Positions 44,443 through 55,639 of a DNA stretch of 64,000 bases are shown piece after piece (the stretch's first letter is position 1; every line of letters starts with the position of its first letter). The notes under the pieces were generated by a model. That model ran no database searches. It worked only from the letters and a program-made list of their open reading frames with translations, and was not told where the DNA came from. The stretch covers positions 208,349,750 through 208,413,749 of the forward strand of contig NC_134570.1 of the NCBI RefSeq assembly GCF_050947875.1, in the 5' to 3' direction. Made by a program: the position numbers and the translations under genes. This DNA is from Dermacentor variabilis (Eukaryota; Arthropoda; Arachnida; Ixodida; Ixodidae).

Positions 44443-44823
44443 ATGAGGCTGATATCTGCCTGGAAACCTTTGGGCAGCGCTTGGGTGCAGAAGTCGCGCC
44501 GCTGCTACTCGGTCACCGCTAATGGCGAGTACCTGCGCGGCTACGTGAGCGACATGATGGTGCGCTTTCGCGTCGCCCTGCGGACCCTGTGGCCCCGTGG
44601 TCGAGTGGCCGTCCGCCGGGGCCAGGGTCCGCCCGTTCTATCCCGTTACCTCCAGCGCTGGGCGAAGCACACGCGAGCGGCCGACCTGCGGAGACACGCC
44701 GCCCGTCAGCTGTTCGCCGGCGCTCGCCTGCCGCTGATGGGACTCACAGGCGTCTGTCTCATCAACAAACCGTCGCTGGTCACTAGCGAAGAGGAGCTAG
44801 AGAGCGTCTGCGTCGCCCTGCGG
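44443..44823 (+). CDS. Pink1: PINK1-like mitochondrial Ser/Thr kinase, coding exon 1
   Basis: PINK1 senses mitochondrial damage and phosphorylates ubiquitin and Parkin. The 127 codons begin MRLISAWKPLGSAWVQKSRR, an Arg/Ser-rich, acid-free start fitting a mitochondrial targeting signal. After an Arg-rich middle (LSRYLQRWAKHTRAADLRRH) comes the hydrophobic patch LPLMGLTGVCLINKP and then SEEELESVCVALR, which corresponds to the segment between the membrane anchor and the kinase domain in PINK1 proteins. The ATG is preceded by an in-frame stop ten bases upstream (44431-44433). The exon ends CGG|GTAAGT, a perfect donor, in phase 0. Assignment is from remembered family features in combination with exon 2; an alignment search would confirm it. 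Confidence 0.8.
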
Positions 44824-45690
44824 GTAAGTTGCCTAGCTGTCAAGCACAGATCGCAACTGCCCGTGACGTAGTTTCGGTTCCGTGTGTAAAACCGTAGGTG
44901 CCCTCGTCGAGACACGGCGAGATTCACGCTAGTTTTTGCGTGACAGCTCAAGAACGCTGCACCAGCTGCATATTCTTGATCGTGCAGCGTCAATTTCGTC
45001 GCGGAAGTCAGGTTTGGGACTCATCGCGATGAGGCTGAACAAAGGCGTAGTTATAGGCAACATCATCACTGAAGCAAAATTGGCAAGACCATGTAGGCGC
45101 TCATCGCTTTCGTGCATGTTGCAGAGATCGGGGTCAGTTTCACTAGCTTAGTGCGCTGAAGCTAATGCAAACGTGCGAATACATTGTGCTGCACACATTG
45201 TAGCGTACATCTTGAAACATTTTTATTAGATCGACTTTTATGAAAAGTTTGAATATTAGGTGCAAAATATTGCAGTTAAACGAGTTGTAAAGTAGAAGGC
45301 TAGGTGTTTGCTCACAGTGTATTTCTCAAATGGCTGGATCAAGTATGCTAGACTTGAAGTCATTGATGTGTTCATATCTGACCTACTATATTCATTTTTT
45401 CTGCAGCTCAGACTTATTCATGATTCTGACAAGGCAAGAAATGTGTTGAAACGAAATTTTCAAAGAACCTAATTCATTCATTAATAAATCCTGAAGGAGT
45501 TAGATCCAATGGCCATTGCAACAACTTAACCATTACGCTTTTGTAATGAAACCGTTGAGTATCGTGCGGTTTTATATTGAATTAATGAATGCTATATTTA
45601 GACAATATATTGTCTGGAATGTAGGGGCTAAAGCCAGATGCAACTGCCTGACAAAGGCCGCCCTACCCGTAGATTACTCAGAGGGTGGAA
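44824..45690. other. PINK1-like intron 1, first part
   Basis: AT-rich intron sequence up to the 3' end of LINE-3. Nothing else recognised. Confidence 0.5.
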
Positions 45691-45699
45691 CATCATGAA

Positions 45700-48600
45700 A
45701 ATACAGTGCAACAAAGAAACAAGAAAAAGAACAAAATGTATGCAGCAAGCAATCAAGTATACAAAGAAGTAAGATAGTTACACTTTATACATAATATATC
45801 ATAACAAGCGAATAATACTGATCAGTGTTACAAAACATTATATAGCAAATAGGAGAAAAAATGTAAGAAAAAACAACTAAAATGAAAAGTTATCGAGACC
45901 GCAAGGACAGTTAAGTACCATTAGGGACTTAACAAAAAATAATGCCTAACCTTTTTCTTTTTGGATGAGCAGATCTGCATTCCTGAATCATAGTAGCGAT
46001 TTCTGGATTATTATTGAAGAAATGAGGTACTAAATAGGGCGAGTGTCTGGGTACCATATATTTGGTTTTAAAAATAGGTGTTCTAAGTCTGTTATGCCTA
46101 AGGGTATATTTTGAGTTGTCGGATGACAAAAATGTGAACAGGGTATTTGGGTCATGCAGAATTTCCCTATGTGTATATACATAGCAAGCCTTAGTTGGAA
46201 TAGATGATCTGTTGCGAATATGTTTAGCTTGGAAAAGTATGGTGCAGTGTGGTCACTACGTTGAAGGTCTTCTATGCAATGCACAGCTCTTTTTTTTGTA
46301 GGATTATTAACTTATCTAAATTTGTCTTTGTAGTTGTACCCCAGATTAGTAGACAATAGTGTATACGTGAATGAACAAGGGCATAGTATAGCTGTAGTTT
46401 TAAACATTTTGGCACCAAGGTTCTGGTATTATACAATATAGAAATTAACCTGCACATATTTGCCTGTACCTTGTTTACATGTGGTGTCCAGCTCAAGTTT
46501 TCTTCAAGGACGACACCTAGAAACTTATACATAGAAACACGTTCGATAGCACAATTTTTAAATCTAATACAGGTACTATAGTCATCAGGCTTATTACAGC
46601 TTTTGAAAATAGTATACTTAGTCTTTTTTGCATTTAGTTGAAGTTGATTACAATGCTACCAGTTTGAAAGATTAGTTAACCATCTATTAGCTGCCTTTTC
46701 AAGTTCAAATAAGTGTTTACCTGTAAAAAAAATACTTGTGTCGTCTGCATAGAGAATTATATCAGGAGTTCGCGGTATGCTCACGAGATTATTTATATAA
46801 AGAATAAAGAATAATGGTCCAAGGATGGAGCCTTGCGGTACGTCATATTTTATCGGCTGTAATTGGGAATGGTAACCATTTAGGCTAGTAAGTTGCACCC
46901 TGTCGGATAGATAACTGCATATCAGGTTTAATACCAAACCTCTAACACCGTAGTGTGGGAGTTTGTAAAACAAAATGGGATGCTTAATAGAATCGAACAC
47001 CTTTTTAAAGTCTAGAAATAATCCAAGAATGTATTGCTTATTATCAATATTATTAACAAATTTTTTTTAATATCTAAGAGCGCCGCTTCGGTTTATCTTT
47101 TCACAGAAGCCAAATTGCTGCTTGGAAAGCGTTTGGTGGTTGCCAATAAACTTCATTAATCATGATTTTAATGTATACTTTAGCACATTAGAAAATAAAG
47201 GTAGCACATATATAGACCAATAGTTATTCAAGTCATTATGAGAGCCACCTTTGTGAATGACGACTACTCTGGCTATCTTCATGCCTTCAGGAAAGGTACC
47301 CGTGGTGAAAGCTTGATTGCAGATGTGCTGAAGTGGGCCACATGGTAATTCAGCAACATGTTTAACTGGGTCAGCCTTAACATCATTATAGCGAGCGGCA
47401 GCATTTTTATTTAACGATTTCAGGTATGTAACTTTGTCTAATTCACTACATGAAGTCAAGAAAACAGATTGCGAGCAGGAAGAAGAAATGTATTGTTGGC
47501 AGTCATTTGTTGTATTATTTGTCTGACCTGCTGCACCAGAAGTTAGGAAATGATTATTGAATTTGTCCGCTAGCTCGGCTTCAGTGAACTCAACACCGTC
47601 AATGGTTAGTGTCGTAGAAAGGCTAGCCTTTGTTTTCCCTATGAGCAGACATGCCAAGTTCCAAGCTTTTCTGGGATTATAGGAGACCCCAGGAAATCTT
47701 ACCTGATAATATTGAATACGAGCTCTCTTCAAATCTGAGTTTAATTTGTTGCAAACTTTTTTGTATGATGACTCAACAATTGATTTTCGTCAATAAACTC
47801 TATTACATGCCCATGAAGCCCTCTTTCAATAAGTTATGTTTGATGTCGACGCAATTAGTCTGATGTTGTCGATTGTATACCCTGCCCCTTGCTTTTTAAG
47901 TAATGGAATAATTTTGGCGATCTTCCATTTTTGTGGAATCCATTCATTCCTAATAGAGTAGTTTGGCAACTTCAGAAGCTCACTTGGAGCTTCTTGGAAG
48001 AAAATCTTTAACATTGCATTTGTTATTCCGTCCGGGCCAAGCGCAGTAGTTGGCAACCGTAACATGACCTGAGCTACTTCCAAATAGGATCTCTTTGTAG
48101 TCCGAGAATGCAGGAGTAAAAACAGAAGTTTGAAGGCACGCTGTGAACCGGCTCTCCAATCCTTTAGCCAATAGCTCTAAGGACTCCTGCATTTCCCGTG
48201 AGGTATAGACGATGGAGTCTACATTAACGCTCATTGGGAGTCTGTTTCTATAACGAAGGTAATTAAATAAAGCATGTATGTTTTTGGATTTAGATAGACA
48301 ATCTAAATGTTTTTTATTGTACTCATCTTTTGCGTGTTTAACGGTATGTTTGAAGGTTGCCGAAATAAATTGATAATCTTTTCAATTTTGTGGGCTCTGA
48401 TTTTGTAGGGTTTTTTTCCAAGCAGCTTTCCTTTGATAAAATCGTGTGCATTCACTGTTCCACCAAGGACTAGATGAGGTACGCTTAGCTGTATCAACAT
48501 CATACAGTTCCTCCAGAGTCTCATTTAGGCGCAGTTGAGCGTCTACACCCCGGACAATGCCTTTAGTGCATGCTAGATAAGGAGGAATAAACTCACTCAC

Positions 48601-48730
48601 CAGGACAGATGCAAAAGTTGTACACTTTAGGAGGTCTGCAACACAAGTTGAATCTGATGGCCTATAAGCTATCCCACCTCTTCCAAGTTGTTTGACATCA
48701 CTTATCATCTGGAAGTGACACGTCATGGCT
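45700..48730 (-). mobile_element. CR1/L2-like LINE-3 in PINK1 intron 1
   Basis: Minus strand, opposite to PINK1, 5'-truncated near 48730. RT pieces: HVAELPCGPLQHICNQAFTT, TFPEGMKIARVVVIHKGGSH, MFDSIKHPILFYKLPHYGVR, KYDVPQGSILGPLFFILYIN, DIILYADDTSIFFTGK (YADD intact) and MYKFLGVVLEENLSWTPHVN. The linker before the RT (48303-48726) and a 3' part to about 45700 are included. Frames change several times. Confidence 0.82.
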
Positions 48731-51700
48731 TGGAGCTCGGCCTGGACAGCCTGTGGGTTGTTCAGTCAGATGTATCCACTGCTCGAGGGTATCAGTGTGA
48801 CAGGGATGCTGCTAACACCACTGCAGAAGAAAGATTGCAAAGGCAAATCATCAGGAGAAAGGGAGGCTGACCAAGGGCTGGGCCCTTGCCCAGGAGAGCT
48901 TTTAGACATCAGTACTGCTTCAATCACTAGGTCAGTCCTACAATAATAAGTAAGATAACTATGTCAAATCCACCCAAAACACAGCCAAACCACCAAGCAA
49001 GCTCCAGCTTGGGCGCACCGCACCGGGGAACGAGGTTCTGTCAGAATGCTGCTGTTAGGCATGCTAACCCAGCGAGAGATCCTGGACAGCAGCCTTGGAA
49101 GCTTCGATTCTTCTTCTCTAGCTGTGGAAGACAACGATGATGCCCGAGCCATTGCTGATGATGATAGTTGTTGATTATTATAGTTTCCTCCTGCTAATGA
49201 ATAGCTCATACCCCTTTAAGCAAAGTGCGGCAAAGGAGCCAGCTGTGGAAGGAGACGAGGACGACCGACATGTGAACAGTGGCACAAGCGCATTTGTGCT
49301 GAGGGGCACCATTGAGCTAGTTTATGGGCTGTTCGTGGGCGATGGAAATTCCCTCGCCATATACAGCTTCGCTGTAGAAACAATGTGTTATACCTTAAAA
49401 ATTAGCTATACTAACAAATTAGATATACCATCAAATTAATCTTGGCAACGCCGCGGGGCTGGTAAGCATCTAATTTTCTTGCTAGAAGTCTTTACATAGT
49501 TCCTAAGCAGACGACGCAAGCACCTGGCAGTGGTCGGTAGTGATGCAGATATGAAAAAAGTCCCAGACCCTTACACAACTGCTGATCTTTTATTGTGCCA
49601 TGTTGGGCCTAGGCAGAAAGGTGCAGCGCTCACTCAACAATGGCTAGTTCATTGGCAGACTCTCTACCTGCCTTGTCGCTCTTGCTCGCATGATTTGAGC
49701 AATTGCAAGAATGCCAACGTGTTGCGTGGCCATTGGGTGTTAGAACACATACTCAAACATGAGTGATAGTGGTGCAGTGCACAATGCTGCGTGGACAAAG
49801 GCAGAACACATACTTCCTGTCCCAGCTTTCAGGGGGCTGCATGCACTGTGCTGGAGCAGGTAAGCACAAGGCAGACCAGCCAACCTGCACAAAGCATGTG
49901 AACTGCTCTTGACGAAGCTGCACAGGCTACATTTAGCGAACATAGACACATACCCATGTAAGATCTGGTTGCCAAATTCTTTCTCTGGATGACTGTGAGC
50001 TCAGTTTTGTGAAAGTGCATTGTTTGTTATAGAATACCATGCATTCGACAGATCAGATCGCTAGAAATATAAACAAATGCATTCATACTGCTTTCATAGC
50101 GCACATTCATAGAGGGCTTATTTTCACTGCTACTTTTCGTTTGTTGCCAGTAAAATGATGAAACGAGAACTCCAGATAAAAAAAAAGATTCCCAGATTTT
50201 AAATACAGTAATCGAATGCAAAACATAATGTGAGTCAGTGCACATGAGATGCTGATGCTGGTGATGCCCAATAGGCTGAGGCGTGCTTTGTCGTTTTGCT
50301 ATTGCCTACTGTTCTAAGGCCAGCTGTGACTGCACACAAAAAACAATGATAAGTTGTACTTAGGGCCGATTTTCTCTAGTAATCATTTTTAAATGGAGGA
50401 TCATCTTCGAGCCATTTTGTGTCTCTGCATTGGACACCTCGAAGTAGATGAATGGAAGCCTTTCTGACACAGCTCCAAAAATGCTGTCAGCAGGAACCGC
50501 ATGCTGCATTTGTCAGGAAGGAGAATCATGATGCAGCTATGGCATAGATGTGATGGCAAGCAATGCTAGAATGTGATGCCGCCAAAGAAAAATGGGCAGA
50601 ACTTTACATGCGCTCTGTGCCGAGCATCAGCTACTTCCCATCTTTTACGACAGATGGCAATAGTTACCTGCTCAGTCTAGATTACCTAAGGTCCCTTAAC
50701 ATGGTCACCTCGATGCTCTCCTCATCTCTGAGCAGAGATGGAACGCATTGAAGCTCTGCTCGTTGGACAGCCAGATACAGGAAACCGGCTTGACTCTTGA
50801 CAAGAATGCTTCACATTAAAATAAGATTGCGGGCGTGCATGGCCTCAGCACAGGCCACAAAGCATCTGGCAGTATACTAACTGTATGGCTGGCATATATG
50901 CAAGACCTGTTCGTTTATACGCAAGAATGGTACAGGCAAGGGAAGCAGACGACCCAATCGCTGGTTCTCTACACTCTAAGTCGTGTGTCACTTTCAGCGA
51001 GCGGTAGTGGCCGCATTGTTTTAAGTTTTGGTATGACAAACATAGATTTTTTAGAGCGTTTTGCGATGCATCCACTTCAAGGTTAAAATTTTTACCAAAA
51101 GCTACTGTATGTTTTAGTTATTTGAAACTGAGCTTTTCACGCAACCAAAAATTTCATTGCAGTTGTCCTTTAAGAGCTGGTTTGCAAGAGCTAACATTGC
51201 AGCGTGAGCAATGTTTGCACGTGGATGTTTTTGCTTCTTAGTGGTGCAGTGTATACTTCATTGGTGCAAAGTAAGCAAGATAAGTGCTGGCCTGACTTGT
51301 GTGAAAAAAGAAGCCAGCAAAAGGCTGTGTGTCTGTACCAACTGGCAGATTCAAGCACACATAGTTGCCATGGCAAGTTATCCTATTATTTCAGTTGCCT
51401 GCATGCACCACCATTTACTATGTCAGCTAGCAATGATTGTACATCACTGAATGCCATGTGTGCAGGAGATACGGGTTCCTGCCGTACCATTCTGATGAGT
51501 TCACATGGTGTCAGTTATTTATCAAAAGATAGGGTCATGGGCTTTAAAGAAAAAAAAAAAAGCTGAATAATCTAGTTTGTTTACCTGTCCTATATAAGAA
51601 GCAAAATTGGGGCTGTAAAGGTGTTTATTAGCCACCAGCGGTTGGGCCGACCATGAGCACTGGGGACGGGTTTCCAGCACGAGCAGTGTTTCACGAGAAC

Positions 51701-52643
51701 AGCACTGAAAGGATGGCCCACTGTAGTGTTCCTCTTCTTTGCTACAGGACAGTTATTCATGAGACAAGGTTAGTACAGGCATTGTGGAGCCAACATACAG
51801 TGCCATCATGTGGTAATCGATACTATATTTATGGCATGTGAAGCAGATGGCAGCTGGGAGAAAAATTGTATTGTCAGCCAGCATCTTTAGCTGCCGTCTT
51901 AAAAAACTCTACATTTAAGTGGCCTTTCAAGCTTTAAACATCTGAGAGGCTTGTGCATAAATTTGATGGAACTAAGGCAAAGGAACGAGACACTGAGTCC
52001 ACTGTCACGGGAACATTCAAAGTACAAGCAAACATAACCTCCTGTGTTGTGAATTGCTCACGCCGAGCATCACATGTTCTATTTGTCGCTCGCCCCTATC
52101 ATGTTAATTTTTCGAATAGGGATTTTCACACATGCTGTAAAAACACAGGTGGTGCCAAGGTGCATACAGGAAGTGCCGAAGTGCAATCCTGGTCCCAAAT
52201 TCTCGCCTTGCATAAGCAGTTTTAATTGTGTACGTCTAACGGTACAGCTTTTTAAAAAATGTCTATATATTTCATTTAGTTTCTTGACTCTCTTATTACA
52301 GAAACTGCAAATTTGTATGAAATTGGCTGAATTTGGAACTAGCACACATGCATTATGTGGGGTTAGTGTCATATGCACTGACAAATAAAATGCATAGCAT
52401 ACATTAAAGCAGCTTGATGTCAAGTATATTCATTTATACTGAATTTACCTGTTTGCCAGTGGAATGAAATGTGACTTATGTTTGGAGCTAACGGTACTGG
52501 ACATAACCTTCAAAGGGTGGTTGCTCACATGAATGCCATCAAGAGTGGGCAGGCCCATTCGACTCCCAAGTGCATCAGGTTTGTCCTCCCATTTGTGGAA
52601 TGCTGTTCAGCTTACCTTGCATTTATTTCGAAAATTGTCACAT
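48731..52643. other. PINK1-like intron 1, middle part
   Basis: About 3.9 kb without a recognisable gene or transposon protein. Short open frames occur on both strands without motifs. Some CCTTTAAG words (near 49215 and 51170) may be ends of old TTAA-type MITEs, but no paired termini were established. Confidence 0.45.
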
Positions 52644-52998
52644 TGTAGTGATGGTGAAGAACACAGTAGCAACAACTTTGAATCATGTAACCAACCCTTT
52701 ATTGGGTGAACTTGTGCCCGGCAAAACAAGTAACACTCAGGCATCATGATAGCGGTGAGCAAAGTCTGCAGTCATTGAAAATCTGATCAGTGGGTCAAGT
52801 GCATCGGCTTTTATACAAGACTCAGCGAAGGTTCCAGCGTAATCGCTGGTGCCCACCTGCGTTTCAGAAATTATTGCCTAATTTGCGTTGCGCGTACAGT
52901 CAGATTACAGGTGACAGCAAACAATGGATAGAACTATCAATAGCACTTGAGAAACTTCCGATACATGCAGCTGCGTCCTGTGCCCAGCGATAATGTTT
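52644..52998 (-). repeat. Solo, truncated LTR (family copy D)
   Basis: Matches the LTRs of Gypsy-2 and Gypsy-4 from TGTAGTGATGG through the CCAGCGATAATGTTT region, then diverges, so the inner end is missing. On the minus strand it contains AATAAA. No internal element sequence is attached. Confidence 0.8.
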
Positions 52999-53054
52999 TA
53001 AAATTAAAAAGGTTTGCGGCCACTGACCAAGTGAAACGAAAAAAAAGACGTTTC

Positions 53055-53072
53055 GGAACCCGTACGGGTTCC
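53055..53072. repeat. Perfect 18-bp palindrome
   Basis: GGAACCCGTACGGGTTCC is its own reverse complement. It lies between the solo LTR and a MITE. Function unknown; possibly part of an old retroelement end. Confidence 0.6.
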
Positions 53073-53423
53073 TTGTTCACTACTATACCACTACTCGTCT
53101 TGTCCGCCTCATTGTTCGCCTCATTGGCTTCATTGTAAAAAGTGTGGTAAAGCTCATTTCTGTAAGTGGGACTGGTAGCAACATTGTCATAGCAACCATG
53201 CCTAGTCTGGCATTGTGCACAGAGTTGACGCGTGGAACGCTGACAGCATATGTTTACGCAACTTCTTGTTTGATGCTGAATCATGACAACCCAGCAACGC
53301 CAACTCATTTGCATGGTACACGAGTGCTGCAGAGGCAAGGCAAGAATAAGAAAGCCCTGGGGACTGGATGCGACAGAAACAGTAGAAGGAGCGTGGTCCA
53401 GCAGTGTTCTCATCTAGCCTTCA

Positions 53424-54066
53424 AGGGACACTAAAGCGAAAAAAGATTTCTTCTGTATTGGTATATAATAAACAAGTTTTGCACCATGACCACACAAGAA
53501 AGGAGACAACATTGGCACCCGTGTTGTCTCCTTATGTGTGTGGTCTTAGCGCAAAACTCGTTTATTATGTTGGATAACCAACTAGCCCAGCAGTTCACTC
53601 TTCTGTATTAGTAAATTACCCTTCTGCAACACTAAAACACCACTCTTGTCATGAAGAAGATAAGCCAGGAAGGATGCAACAAAGGAATGACGGGTGGCAA
53701 CGGCTGCTTTGAAGTTCCCGCTCCAGCTCACTATGATGTCATGGATTTTGATGGTGTCTGCTAGAGCCTAGTTAATTATCAGTAAACATAGACTACATTG
53801 TGTTCTAAAGGAGCCAAAAATTGAATATAGAAAGCTTCAGGAACTTTTACTGAGACAACGTGGCCCAACTACAAAAAAAAATATGCGTGAAATTTAGGAC
53901 TTCACATTGACGCAGTGGTGTTGCGCTTTGGCATAAAATTAAAGAAACATAACTTTGACCGTCATTTTCTCTCCTGATAATCAACCTGCTATGAAAAAAA
54001 AGCAAGTAGTTTTCAAAGTATTCTTTTTGATTCTAAATTGATTTATCGTTTCTCCTTAGTGTCTCA
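53424..54066. mobile_element. TTAA-type MITE
   Basis: Inverted termini AGGGACACTAAAGCGAAAA (left) and TGAGACACTAAGGAGAAAC (right, reverse complement), flanked by TTCA (53420-53423, one change from TTAA) and TTAA (54067-54070). There is no coding capacity. It differs from the 16790-18258 element but shares the TTAA context and AGGG-type start. It contains a 136-bp hairpin insert. It ends about 110 bp before PINK1 exon 2. Confidence 0.68.
53464..53599. mobile_element. 136-bp hairpin insert with 14-bp target duplication
   Basis: Flanked by CTTCTGTATTGGTA (53450-53463) and CTTCTGTATTAGTA (53600-53613), a 14-bp duplication with one mismatch. Most of it folds into an imperfect hairpin: 53466-53510 pairs with 53521-53568 (AAGGAGACAAC facing GTTGTCTCCTT at the tip). 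A long target duplication suggests insertion by retrotransposition. Confidence 0.7.
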
Positions 54067-54179
54067 TTAAAAAAGAGAAGGAGACGTCATAGCCTCTCCT
54101 GTTTTGTTTCATTCTTCCATGTTTGTAGCACTGGTTCAAATAGCCTATGATTGTTGTGCATTCGTGTTGACTGACAGAG

Positions 54180-54432
54180 AAGAGGTTGGACATGCAGGAG
54201 TTGGCCGTGACAATGAGCCAGCAGCAGGTGGTGGCTGAGGTGCCAGACAAGGCACCAGTCAAGCTAAGTGACCTGGAGCTAGGCGCAGTACTGGGCAAAG
54301 GCGCCAATGCTGTTGTGTACAGTGGCCGCTGGAGGGCGCCTGTCAGCAGCCAGCCGCTTCCAGTGACAACCAATGACGGCAAAGCTGCCAGTGCTCCTGT
54401 GCTCGCAGCTGCTACCAAAGAGGCAGACTCAG
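54180..54432 (+). CDS. Pink1: PINK1-like kinase, coding exon 2
   Basis: Begins at an acceptor ending in GAG at 54177-54179, which keeps phase 0 with exon 1; a neighbouring CAG two bases upstream would not. The exon reads KRLDMQELAVTMSQQQ, then VKLSDLELGAVLGKGANAVV followed by YSGRW. GKGANAVVY is the glycine-rich ATP-binding loop of PINK1-type kinases, preceded by the usual short linker. The rest (SQPLPVTTNDGKAASAPVLA) matches the poorly conserved insert after the loop in PINK1. The donor CAG|GTAATT follows, leaving phase 1. The catalytic Lys, HRD and DFG motifs must lie in later exons, not seen here. The motif and phase agreement with exon 1 make the pairing likely. Confidence 0.82.
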
Positions 54433-54619
54433 GTAATTGAAGAAACCTGCAATTCAAGTGCTCCGTAGTGTGGTGATACATATATGGTTGCCGTATATAG
54501 CTAGTTTTCTGCTAGACTTTGTTAAGGAGAACAAAATCTTATGTGTAGACTAGCTAGCTAGGCAAGTTGTTATATATTAACATGAAAGTGAAAGGCACGA
54601 ATAACACAGTACATATATA

Positions 54620-55638
54620 TAGCGAAACCTCATTAAACCATAGTGGGTCGGAGCGTGGAAAAAGTACATACTAAACGGTAGTACTGCTTAACCAAAATAG
54701 CATGAGATCGCCCACTTACCTGTCAAAAATGGAACTCGGAAAGAGTGCAATGAAAGGGCAGAAACATGTAGTATTTATTCACTTAGTGCAACAAAAGTCT
54801 GCTGTTTTCATTTTCGTTTGATGCTGTGGCGATCTAGCAGCGGCCTCTAACTTGCTGAAGCTGCTAGCCACCCTTTTCAGCCAGCCCCCTCTTCTCAGCA
54901 AACACTCACATGGCAGATTTCTCGTTGGTGCTGCATATTCTCCGTGCATGATTGCGGCAGTGCTGCAGAAGTCACAGGGTGCATTTTCCATTGCGGGGTG
55001 CTGTTCTTGCTACTGTTGGGCCTAAATTGCTCGTGCTGTCGTTTTTCGTGTCGTCCTCATCACTGTCGTTGGCGACATTTCGGCAACAACAGAGACAATG
55101 ATGGCAAAAGGCCGAACCTCGTAGCCGACATCTTCTCGCGGTCACAGCAGCATCGCCGAGCAACTCCTTCGCATTCCAAAAGTCACATACTGTAGTCAAC
55201 AGTAGATGCCTGGCATGTGCCAGCGCCGACTTCTTCGTGCCACATTTGATAGCCCGAACGATGTCCAATTTTTCTTCTATGCTGAGCACCCGGTGCTTTT
55301 TTTCCAAGTTTCGGCATGATGTGAGTCCTTGCTTGCACGACGCCGAAATGATGTTGATGCGTATTCACGCACAAATGCACAGGATGCTTGGAGGTCGTTG
55401 TTCTGATCTCTGAGGCTTGTTGTTCTGAGGGGCCGCCCGATGGGGACGACGCACCGCCTTGATTGCGCGACGAAAAGTGGAAACACTATGCCATAACCAG
55501 TACGTACGTAATAAGCTGGCACAGTTTATGCGGATACAAAACATATTACGTTCAATGGCCGTGAGTCAGGGATTTCACTTTACTACTTTTAAAATGAAAC
55601 TACTGTTTAAGTGGGTACGGTTTAACGAGGTTTTACTG
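54620..55638 (-). mobile_element. pogo/Tigger-type deletion derivative
   Basis: A 1019-bp element with inverted termini (left TAGCGAAACCTCATTAAACC; right, reverse complement, CAGTAAAACCTCGTTAAACC) and TA target repeats at 54618-54619 and 55639-55640. These termini and the TA target fit the pogo group of Tc1/mariner. Only the N-terminal part of the transposase remains (54972-55307). Confidence 0.85.
54972..55307 (-). pseudogene. pogo/Tigger transposase N-terminal fragment
   Basis: Minus strand: KKHRVLSIEEKLDIVRAIKC followed by GTKKSALAHARHLLLTTVCD and FWNAKE. This is the first helix-turn-helix (CENP-B N/psq-type) DNA-binding domain that recognises the terminal repeats. The second helix-turn-helix and the DDE nuclease are absent, so the fragment could at most bind DNA. 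Confidence 0.82.
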
Positions 55639-55639
55639 T

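Noticed and set aside
48964..49209. 81-codon minus-strand frame rich in Ser/Arg
   Set aside because: No recognisable domain or splice sites; probably a dispersed repeat in the intron.
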